DNA of 64,000 bases, from positions 62,001 through 126,000 of the forward strand of contig JAKVAR010000048.1 of the NCBI GenBank assembly GCA_022447585.1, given 5' to 3'. Below are positions 57,251-64,000 of this stretch, in pieces. The notes below the pieces were generated by a model. That model saw only the letters and a list, made by a program, of their open reading frames with translations, made no database searches and was not told the origin of the DNA. Numbering within the stretch: the stretch's first letter is position 1; every line of letters begins with the position of its first letter. This DNA comes from Crocinitomicaceae bacterium (GTDB taxonomy: Bacteria > Bacteroidota > Bacteroidia > Flavobacteriales_D > Crocinitomicaceae). Made by a program: the position numbers and the translations under genes.

Positions 57251-59377
57251 CTATTTATTATTCTCAATAACGTATTCTAACACTTTCGTCATCAAGTGAA
57301 CTCTATCTTTACCTCTTACGTTGTGTTTATGCATTGGATAAGGGAAGAAATCCATTTGAATTCCAAGCTCAACAAACTTTTGAACTAACGCGAAATTATG
57401 CTGCATCACAACGACGTCATCAACCGTTCCGTGAATCAACAATAAATCGCCTTCTAAATTCTCAGCATGTGTCATCAAAGATGCTTCCTCATAACCTTTA
57501 GGATTCTCTTCTGGCATATCCATATACCTTTCGCCATACATGATTTCATAATATTTCCAATCTGTCACTGGTCCGCCTGCAACACCTACCTGAAAAGTTC
57601 CTGGTTGTCTCAGCATCAATGATGATGTCATAAAACCACCAAATGACCATCCATGAACAGCCAAACGGTCACCATCAACATAAGGAAGAGATTTCAAATA
57701 CTCGACACCTGATAATTGATCTTCCATTTCAACCTTTCCTAATTGCCTATGAATTTGAGACTCAAAAGCAAATCCTCTCTCAGCAGAACCTCTGTTATCC
57801 AAAGTATAAACTAAGTAGCCTTGCTCTGCCATCCAGTACATCCATAAAGAAGCACCGTCTAACCATGAATTAGTAATCAATTGGGCGTGAGGTCCGCCAT
57901 ATACATAAACTAAAACAGGATACTTTTTATTCGGATCAAAATCACTTGGCTTAATCAAACGAGAGTATAATTTCGTCCCATCTTTTGCCTCCAATGTTGA
58001 AACTTCAGCCTTACCTATCTTCATATCTGCGAGCATATCCGCACTCTCCATCAAAACCTCAACAGTTTTACCTGAAGCATTTAAAATAACATCTTTGCTT
58101 GGTACATCATGACTTGAAAAGTGATCATGAAAGTATTTCCCATCAGTTGAAATCTCAACACTATGCGTTCCCGATAAACGCGTAATTTCAGCTTGTTTCC
58201 CCTTCAGTGTTACACTGAACATCTTAGTGTCCAATGGGCTTTCTCCTGTTGCAGTAAAGAAAATTTTACCGTTTTTGTAATCAGCAATATCCTTTACAAC
58301 GAATTGATTAGAAGTTAACTTCTTAATTAAACTACCATTGAAATCATAGTGGTATAAGTTGTTAAATCCATCTCTTTCCGAAATCCAAACAAACTCATTC
58401 GCTTTTCCTTCTAGGAAATATGCCGGGTGCTCAGGCTCAATCCATTTGTCATTTTCTTCCTCGAATAAAGTTCTAATGTATCTACCATTTGATGCGTCAT
58501 ACACATCCAACCACATATGATTCTGACCTCTATTGACTTCAGCAACCACAATATATTTGTTATCACTTGTCCATGAAAGGTTCGTTAAGTAATTCTCTTC
58601 TCCCATTCTCGGCGAAATGAAAACTGTTGAACGATCTGAAATTTTATAAATACCAACCTTTGCCTTTTCAGAAGACTGTCCAGCCATTGGATATTTAATG
58701 GAAGTCAAAGCACCCGGAGTAACGCTATTATCTAATAAAGGATAATCATGCACCTCTGTTTCATCTTTTTGATAAAAAGCCAAAGAAGCTCCACTAGGTG
58801 ACCAAAACAACCCATTTGTAATCCCAAACTCAGAGCGAGCAATAGCCTGTCCAGAAACAATATTTTTATCTTCATTCGCCGTAACAATGATTTTTGACCC
58901 AGCTCCAGAATTAATATAAACATTATTATCTTCAGTGAATGCAATGTTTCCAGAAGCATTGTGGAAAGTAGCATTTTCAGACTTATCATCTAAATCATGA
59001 ATCAACCTCCCTTTTTCATCAACTATGTTATAACTATAAAAAGATTGACCATCATTAACCCAGAACTCATTTTCATCCTTCCATTCTAAACCAGAAAACC
59101 AATACATCTGAGCATCCATTTTAGTATTAAAATCTTGAATAGTCAATACTTCTTTAGCTTCCGAATCTCTGACAGAAGCCTTCATCATTTTTGTATACCC
59201 CTCTAAATAAGTATAGCTGTCGGTATCAGGGATCCATTGAAACATGGATAGCGACTTTGGATAAAATGCTCTGTACTGTTGCATCACTGCATCTTCAAGG
59301 TTCAATTCCTTTTGTTGTCCAAAGGAAGGCGCTGCGATAAATACAAATGCAACGAATGTAATCAACTGTTTAATCAT
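57251..59377 (-). CDS. S9 family dipeptidyl peptidase IV
   Basis: Exported serine peptidase that releases N-terminal dipeptides, often after proline. The 708 residues hold a signal peptide (FIAAPSFGQQ), an eight-bladed beta-propeller (about 50-470) and the alpha/beta-hydrolase domain with catalytic S578 in GWSFGG, Asp in HGTVDDVV and His in MHKHNVRG. It fits DPP IV-like enzymes used for peptide feeding. It has its own terminator and a probable promoter at 59428. Confidence 0.93.
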   Translation of the reverse strand: MIKQLITFVAFVFIAAPSFGQQKELNLEDAVMQQYRAFYPKSLSMFQWIPDTDSYTYLEGYTKMMKASVRDSEAKEVLTIQDFNTKMDAQMYWFSGLEWKDENEFWVNDGQSFYSYNIVDEKGRLIHDLDDKSENATFHNASGNIAFTEDNNVYINSGAGSKIIVTANEDKNIVSGQAIARSEFGITNGLFWSPSGASLAFYQKDETEVHDYPLLDNSVTPGALTSIKYPMAGQSSEKAKVGIYKISDRSTVFISPRMGEENYLTNLSWTSDNKYIVVAEVNRGQNHMWLDVYDASNGRYIRTLFEEENDKWIEPEHPAYFLEGKANEFVWISERDGFNNLYHYDFNGSLIKKLTSNQFVVKDIADYKNGKIFFTATGESPLDTKMFSVTLKGKQAEITRLSGTHSVEISTDGKYFHDHFSSHDVPSKDVILNASGKTVEVLMESADMLADMKIGKAEVSTLEAKDGTKLYSRLIKPSDFDPNKKYPVLVYVYGGPHAQLITNSWLDGASLWMYWMAEQGYLVYTLDNRGSAERGFAFESQIHRQLGKVEMEDQLSGVEYLKSLPYVDGDRLAVHGWSFGGFMTSSLMLRQPGTFQVGVAGGPVTDWKYYEIMYGERYMDMPEENPKGYEEASLMTHAENLEGDLLLIHGTVDDVVVMQHNFALVQKFVELGIQMDFFPYPMHKHNVRGKDRVHLMTKVLEYVIENNK

Positions 59378-59420
59378 TGTTCACAATTTAATTCTAACGT
59401 AATTTCATTTTTATGATAGC

Positions 59421-59428
59421 CAAATATA
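59421..59428 (-). promoter_or_regulatory. -7 promoter element of the DPP IV-like gene
   Basis: On the minus strand TATATTTG matches TAnnTTTG exactly, about 45 bases before the ATG at 59377. No clear TTTG is seen 19 bases upstream. Confidence 0.45.
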
Positions 59429-59548
59429 CGTATTTGAAATCCCAATTCTGTGTCAAGTCGAATTCATTAAGAATTGAGACAAACTTTTACGCAACTATAA
59501 CACTTGACTAATGAGAAATAAACTACTTTTACACAAAAAGTAAAATCA

Positions 59549-60028
59549 ATGGAACACGTCTCGATAAAGAGTATAGAAAAAGCAATCTTAAAAGTTGATA
59601 ATCTTAATGAGGATGGACTTGAAAAATTAGCGGAAACTTATGCTTTAGCTCAGCAAGTATTGTTAGGATACATTATGTCAGCAGCAACTGAATATAAAAA
59701 TGAGCACCTTGAAGGTTTATTGATTTATTACTATTGCCTAATATCTGAGGCATTTGCACAAGAAGGAGTGCTTCTAAATCAAATTACGGAAGATCAAATT
59801 GACACTTTTGAAGAGCCTTTCTTTGAAATGTTAGATCGCTATTTTGACAAAGACGATCAAGAAATCATAAATAACTTTGTTGATCAGCCAGACTTGATTC
59901 AATTCATGATGATTGAGATTAGCACAGAAGATGAGGATGGAACAGCTTTAGACGATGAAACTGCAACCCAACTTTTTATTGTTACAACCGCTATGATTTC
60001 ATTAATGAATCGCGTAATAAAACAGTGA
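59549..60028 (+). CDS. acidic alpha-helical protein of unknown function
   Basis: A 159-residue soluble protein, strongly acidic and probably all alpha-helical, with no signal peptide or enzyme motif. Its stop overlaps the start of the hotdog thioesterase by four bases, so it is likely part of the same unit and tied to acyl-CoA metabolism by position only. I recognise no named family, though similar short acidic proteins occur next to thioesterases in Bacteroidota. Confidence 0.75.
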   Translation: MEHVSIKSIEKAILKVDNLNEDGLEKLAETYALAQQVLLGYIMSAATEYKNEHLEGLLIYYYCLISEAFAQEGVLLNQITEDQIDTFEEPFFEMLDRYFDKDDQEIINNFVDQPDLIQFMMIEISTEDEDGTALDDETATQLFIVTTAMISLMNRVIKQ

Positions 60029-60432
60029 AACAACCCCGTGAAATAATCAACCTAATGCTAGAGCGCGATGCGTTCAGCGAATGGATGAACATTGAAGTCA
60101 TTTCAATTTCTAAAGGAAAATGCAAGCTGATTTGTACTATTAAACAAGAAATGCTAAATGGTTTCGAAATTCTACATGGGGGCATCACTTTTTCTTTATC
60201 TGACTCTGCCCTAGCATTCGCCGCCAACTCATACGGCTATAAATGTGTGAGTATAGAAACTTCAATTTCACACTTGCGTCCAGTAGGACTGAATGAAAAA
60301 CTTACTGTAGAAGCTACAGAAATTCACAGAGGAAAGACAATAGGAATTTACCAAGTAGACATATTCACGGAGGAGCAGAAGCTAGTTTCAAAATTTAAGG
60401 GAACCGTGAACATCTCTAAGGATAAATGGTAA
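60025..60432 (+). CDS. hotdog-fold acyl-CoA thioesterase (PaaI-like)
   Basis: A 135-residue PaaI-type thioesterase that releases CoA from an acyl or hydroxyphenylacetyl CoA. The fold's hallmark is FEILHGGITFSLSDSALAFAAN, with the catalytic Asp or Gln region at the long helix, followed by SIETSISHLRPVGLNEKL. It starts with GTG overlapping the preceding stop. About 110 bases separate it from the marR gene. Confidence 0.9.
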   Translation: MKQPREIINLMLERDAFSEWMNIEVISISKGKCKLICTIKQEMLNGFEILHGGITFSLSDSALAFAANSYGYKCVSIETSISHLRPVGLNEKLTVEATEIHRGKTIGIYQVDIFTEEQKLVSKFKGTVNISKDKW

Positions 60433-60487
60433 ACTCTATATTAGATTAAAAACTGATTCAGGCAGAATTAAACAATTCTTTATTTTT

Positions 60488-60505
60488 TTCTATGCAAGCA
60501 TAGAA
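60488..60505. promoter_or_regulatory. palindromic operator before marR
   Basis: TTCTATGC-AA-GCATAGAA is a perfect inverted repeat of 8-base arms around a two-base centre, 37 bases before the marR ATG. A probable -7 element, TATATTTA (60515-60522), lies ten bases downstream, so the repeat covers the -33 position, where a bound repressor would block transcription. Confidence 0.6.
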
Positions 60506-60542
60506 CATTTTTGATATATTTACTAATCAAAATAAGATAGTA

Positions 60543-60989
60543 ATGTCAGAAAATAAAGACAAACAATACCTAATGGATTTCGCTATAAGGCACCTGTGGC
60601 ATAAAATATCCAGAATGTACAATCAAAAAGCAAATGAATATGGAATCACAATCTCCATCGGGTTTATCTTGCTTAACATTGACAAAGAAGGTACTCCAAG
60701 CACTCAATTAGGGCCCAAGATGGGCATGGAACCAACATCGCTTTCTCGAACACTCAAAACCATGGAAGAAAAAGGATTGATTAGAAGGCAAGCTGATCTT
60801 CAAGATAAGAGAAAAGTCTTAATATTTCTTACACAAGAAGGAATCGATAAAAGAAGAATTGCGAAACATGTAGTTCTAGATTTTAACGAGCGACTTGTTG
60901 CAAACATTCCAAAGGGGAAACTAAAAACATTTTTTGAAGTTGCCGAGCGATTGGACACTACAATAGACATCGAATTAAATAACATTTAA
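60543..60989 (+). CDS. MarR family transcriptional regulator
   Basis: A 148-residue winged-helix dimer. The recognition helix and wing are in GMEPTSLSRTLKTMEEKGLI and RRQADLQDKRKVLIFLTQEG, as in MarR proteins. It is followed by 11 bases and the fadJ-like gene, so it probably controls the fatty-acid operon and its own gene through the palindrome at 60488-60505, perhaps with an acyl-CoA or aromatic ligand; the ligand is inferred. Confidence 0.9.
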   Translation: MSENKDKQYLMDFAIRHLWHKISRMYNQKANEYGITISIGFILLNIDKEGTPSTQLGPKMGMEPTSLSRTLKTMEEKGLIRRQADLQDKRKVLIFLTQEGIDKRRIAKHVVLDFNERLVANIPKGKLKTFFEVAERLDTTIDIELNNI

Positions 60990-61000
60990 TAGTATACAAC

Positions 61001-63406
61001 ATGAATAGACACATTCGTAAAGTTGCCATTTTAGGGTCAGGGGTCATGGGGTCAAGAATCGCATGTCACTTTGCCAATATTGGTTGTGAAGTTTTACTAC
61101 TTGACATCGTACCTAGAGAATTAAACGAAGTTGAATCAAAAAAAGGACTTACAACAGAATCAAAAGCATTCAGAAATAGAATTGTAAATGATGCATTAAA
61201 AGCATCTGTTAAGTCTAACCCATCACCAATTTATAGAAAATCATTCGTTTCTCGCATTGCAACTGGAAACCTTGAAGATGATTTGTCTAATATTAGCGAA
61301 TGTGATTGGATTATTGAAGTTGTCATTGAGCGGCTCGACATTAAGCAGGAAGTTTTCAAAAATGTAGAAAAATACAGAACTCCTGGAACATTAATCACCT
61401 CCAACACCTCCGGAATCCCAATTCACATGATGTTAGAAGGAAGAAGTGAAGACTTTAAATCCAACTTTTGTGGTTCTCACTTTTTCAACCCTCCGCGATA
61501 TCTTCAATTATTGGAAATCATCCCTTCCCCATCAACTAAACCTGAGGTAATTGAATTTTTAATGGATTACGGTCAACGATACCTAGGTAAGAAAACAGTT
61601 CTTTGTAAAGACACTCCCGCGTTTATTGCAAACCGTGTTGGTGTTTATTCAATTATGTCTTTATTCCACATTGTAAAAGAGATGGAGTTAAGTGTTGAAG
61701 AAGTAGACAAATTATCAGGACCCATCATGGGGCGACCAAAATCAGCAACATTCAGGACTTGTGATGTCGTTGGATTAGACACGTTAGTTCATGTTGCTAA
61801 TGGTTTAAAAGCGAACTGCCCGGATGATGAAGAGAAAAATTTATTCGAACTACCGAGCTATATTTCAACTATGGTTGAAAACAACTGGCTAGGATCAAAA
61901 TCGAAACAAGGATTTTACAAAAAAGTAAAAGACGACAATGGGAAAAGTCAGATTTTAGCTCTGGACTTGAACACACTGCAATACCAAGAAAAGTCTAGAG
62001 TAAAATTCCCAACTTTAGAAATGGCGAAACCTATTGAAGATTTGCATCAACGAACTAAAATGTTGCTGATGGGTATGGACAAGGCTGGTGAATTCTACAG
62101 GAAAATTTTTGGAGGATTATTCGCTTATGTCACCAATAGAATACCAGAAATCACAGATGACCTATACAAAATAGACGATGCTTTAAAAGCTGGTTTCGGA
62201 TGGGAGTTAGGGCCATTTGAAACATGGGATTTAGTTGGGCTTGATCAAGGAATTAAGTTAGCAGAAAAAGAAGGCAAAACAATCGCTTCTTGGATTCAAG
62301 AAATGAAAGATGTAGGGTTTAAGTCATTCTACAAAATGGAGAATGGTCAAAAGTTCTATTTTGACATCCCTTCAAAATCTTACAAAGTAGTTCCAGGAAC
62401 AGAAGACCTAGTTATGTTAGAGTCTTTGGGTTCAGAAAATAAAGTTTGGGGTAACTCAGACACAACAATTGTCAACCTGGGTGATGGAATTTTGAATTTA
62501 GAATTCCACACTAAAATGAACACAATTGGCGGTGGTGTTATAGAAGGGATTAATAAGGCGTTGGACTTAGCAGAAAACGAATACTCGGGACTTGTTATTT
62601 CAAACTCTGGACAAAACTTCTCTGCTGGAGCTAATGTCGGTATGATATTCATGATGGCTATTGAACAAGAATATGACGAATTAAACTTTGCTGTTAAAAC
62701 TTTCCAAGATACAATGATGCGTGTTCGATATTCGAATGTACCAGTAGTTGTTGCGCCTCATAATATGGCACTTGGTGGAGGTTGTGAATTATCAATGCAC
62801 GCCGATAAGGTCATTGCTCATGCAGAATTGTATATGGGACTTGTTGAGTTTGGAGTAGGTCTTATCCCAGGTGGTGGTGGATCGAAAGAATTTGCGAAAC
62901 GCCTTTCTGATGAATTGGCTTCTGGCGATATTAAAATCAACCGTATGAGGGATAAATTCTTAACAATTGGTCAAGCCAAAGTGTCGACCTCAGCATATGA
63001 AGCATTCGATTTAGGATACTTAAGAGAAGGTATCGATGAAGTTGTTGTTAGTCGTCAGCATCAATTGACTAGAGCTAAAGAGGCTTGCGAGTTAATGATT
63101 GCTGAAGGGTACATTGCACCAAAACGCGCAAAGAACATAACCGTTCTTGGAAATGAAGGTTTAGGAATTGTATACGTAGGGGCAGACACAATGCTTTCTG
63201 GGAATTACATGTCAGAGCATGACAGAGTTATTTCAGAAAAATTAGGATTCGTGCTATGCGGAGGTGACTTATCTGAAAATACCGTCGTATCTGAGCAATA
63301 TCTTTTGGACATGGAACGAAAAGCTTTCTTAGAACTTTGCACAGAGAAAAAAACACTTGAACGATTAGAAAGCATCGTTAAAAAAGGAAAAATTTTAAGA
63401 AATTAA
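61001..63406 (+). CDS. fadJ: 3-hydroxyacyl-CoA dehydrogenase/enoyl-CoA hydratase (FadJ/FadB-like)
   Basis: Bifunctional beta-oxidation enzyme of 801 residues. Here the dehydrogenase comes first: NAD motif VAILGSGVMGSRIA, GSHFFNPPRYLQLLEI and a second dehydrogenase domain; the crotonase domain lies at the C-terminus with NFSAGANVGMIF and ALGGGCELSMHADK. E. coli FadB has the reverse order, so this belongs to the other fusion type, known in Bacteroidota. It is followed by the thiolase after two bases. Confidence 0.93.
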   Translation: MNRHIRKVAILGSGVMGSRIACHFANIGCEVLLLDIVPRELNEVESKKGLTTESKAFRNRIVNDALKASVKSNPSPIYRKSFVSRIATGNLEDDLSNISECDWIIEVVIERLDIKQEVFKNVEKYRTPGTLITSNTSGIPIHMMLEGRSEDFKSNFCGSHFFNPPRYLQLLEIIPSPSTKPEVIEFLMDYGQRYLGKKTVLCKDTPAFIANRVGVYSIMSLFHIVKEMELSVEEVDKLSGPIMGRPKSATFRTCDVVGLDTLVHVANGLKANCPDDEEKNLFELPSYISTMVENNWLGSKSKQGFYKKVKDDNGKSQILALDLNTLQYQEKSRVKFPTLEMAKPIEDLHQRTKMLLMGMDKAGEFYRKIFGGLFAYVTNRIPEITDDLYKIDDALKAGFGWELGPFETWDLVGLDQGIKLAEKEGKTIASWIQEMKDVGFKSFYKMENGQKFYFDIPSKSYKVVPGTEDLVMLESLGSENKVWGNSDTTIVNLGDGILNLEFHTKMNTIGGGVIEGINKALDLAENEYSGLVISNSGQNFSAGANVGMIFMMAIEQEYDELNFAVKTFQDTMMRVRYSNVPVVVAPHNMALGGGCELSMHADKVIAHAELYMGLVEFGVGLIPGGGGSKEFAKRLSDELASGDIKINRMRDKFLTIGQAKVSTSAYEAFDLGYLREGIDEVVVSRQHQLTRAKEACELMIAEGYIAPKRAKNITVLGNEGLGIVYVGADTMLSGNYMSEHDRVISEKLGFVLCGGDLSENTVVSEQYLLDMERKAFLELCTEKKTLERLESIVKKGKILRN

Positions 63407-63408
63407 TC

Positions 63409-64000
63409 ATGGGAAGAGCATACATAGTAAAGGGTTATAGAACAGCTGTTGGAAAAGCAGGAAAAGGTGGATTTAGATTCTCTCGCCCAGATGATTTAGC
63501 GGCCGATGTAATTAAACACATAATGCTAGAGGTTCCAGAATTGGATAAAACACGCATTGATGATGTAATCGTTGGGAATGCAACACCAGAAGCTGAGCAG
63601 GGATTAAACATTGGTAGAATGGTTTCATTAATGGGGTTAGATACGGATAAAGTCCCTGGAATGACAGTGAACAGATATTGTTCTTCTGGATTAGAAACTA
63701 TTGCAATTGCCACAGCAAAAATCGAAAGCGGCATGGCTGAGTGTATCATTGCTGGTGGGGTTGAGTCAATGTCAACCATGGCCATGGGGGGTTGGAGAAT
63801 TGTCCCAAACTCAAAAGTTGGTAAAGAAAATCCATCTTGGTATTGGGGAATGGGACTTACGGCCGAAGCAGTGGCAAAACAATACAGTGTATCTCGTGAA
63901 GAACAAGATGCTTTCGCGATGCACTCTCATGAAAAAGCTATTGCCGCAATTAAAGCAGGAAGATTCAAAGACGATATTGTTCCAATCAACGTTAGCCAAG
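63409..64000 (+). CDS. fadA: acetyl-CoA acyltransferase (thiolase), partial at the window edge
   Basis: First 197 residues of a thiolase that cleaves 3-ketoacyl-CoA in the last step of beta-oxidation. The start is GRAYIVKGYRTAVGKAGKGG; the nucleophile Cys is in NRYCSSGLE near residue 88, followed by GGVESMSTMAMGG. The remaining 200 residues lie beyond the window. It begins two bases after the fadJ stop, so both make one transcript. Confidence 0.93.
   Translation, partial: MGRAYIVKGYRTAVGKAGKGGFRFSRPDDLAADVIKHIMLEVPELDKTRIDDVIVGNATPEAEQGLNIGRMVSLMGLDTDKVPGMTVNRYCSSGLETIAIATAKIESGMAECIIAGGVESMSTMAMGGWRIVPNSKVGKENPSWYWGMGLTAEAVAKQYSVSREEQDAFAMHSHEKAIAAIKAGRFKDDIVPINVSQ

Overview
The window is chromosomal DNA of a Bacteroidota bacterium, most likely a marine or freshwater member of the Flavobacteriales. 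The signs are a TonB-dependent receptor with a carboxypeptidase-like N-terminal domain, the type IX secretion genes porV and porU, a DPP IV-type peptidase, an E1 alpha/beta fusion dehydrogenase, a PcrB/GGGP synthase-like enzyme, AT-rich sequence, almost no Shine-Dalgarno sites, and promoters of the Bacteroidota type (TTTG, about 19 bases, TAnnTTTG). I cannot name a genus with confidence. No tRNA, rRNA, CRISPR array, transposase or prophage was seen. Layout: 1-6994 carries the truncated receptor, a phosphopantetheinyl transferase overlapping a GGGP synthase-like gene, two small exported proteins, nadC with its DUF4783 neighbour, and rlmH. 7065-26314 is a surface-polysaccharide locus read left to right, much of it with overlapping start and stop codons: sugar-nucleotide enzymes, an aminotransferase, a metallophosphoesterase, an ATP-grasp ligase, a Wzx-type flippase, five GT4-like glycosyltransferases, two asparagine synthetase-like amidotransferases, a methyltransferase and an O-acyltransferase. 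rdgB and a multi-membrane protein follow, then a convergent DPM1-like glycosyltransferase. 29390-36030 holds a monomeric isocitrate dehydrogenase, a thioredoxin-like membrane protein, two tiny cysteine-rich lipoproteins, a DUF4403 protein, a truncated haemoglobin and an OmpA-like protein. 36090-40217 is the translation block rplM-rpsI, rpsB-tsf, pyrH-frr on the minus strand. 40690-43990 holds an enoyl-CoA hydratase, an RNA-binding protein, a coiled-coil membrane protein, purS and pssA. 44100-50428 is porV-porU. After it come a SpoIIE-type phosphatase and an LpxD-like acyltransferase (minus), a plus-strand trio of SGNH hydrolase, a stop-interrupted small gene and a DoxX-like protein, then the E1 fusion and DPP IV (minus). 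The right end, 59549-64000, is a fatty-acid module: small acidic protein, hotdog thioesterase, MarR regulator with a clear operator-like palindrome, fadJ-type bifunctional enzyme and a thiolase cut by the window edge. The most useful oddities are: a 148-codon gene broken by a single in-frame TAA (53502-53945); a glycosyltransferase whose conserved N-terminus lies upstream of its first ATG, implying an ATC start (24034); the MarR palindrome; a polysaccharide locus rich in amide-forming enzymes but with no recognisable initiating transferase; and several convergent gene pairs whose stop codons touch or overlap.
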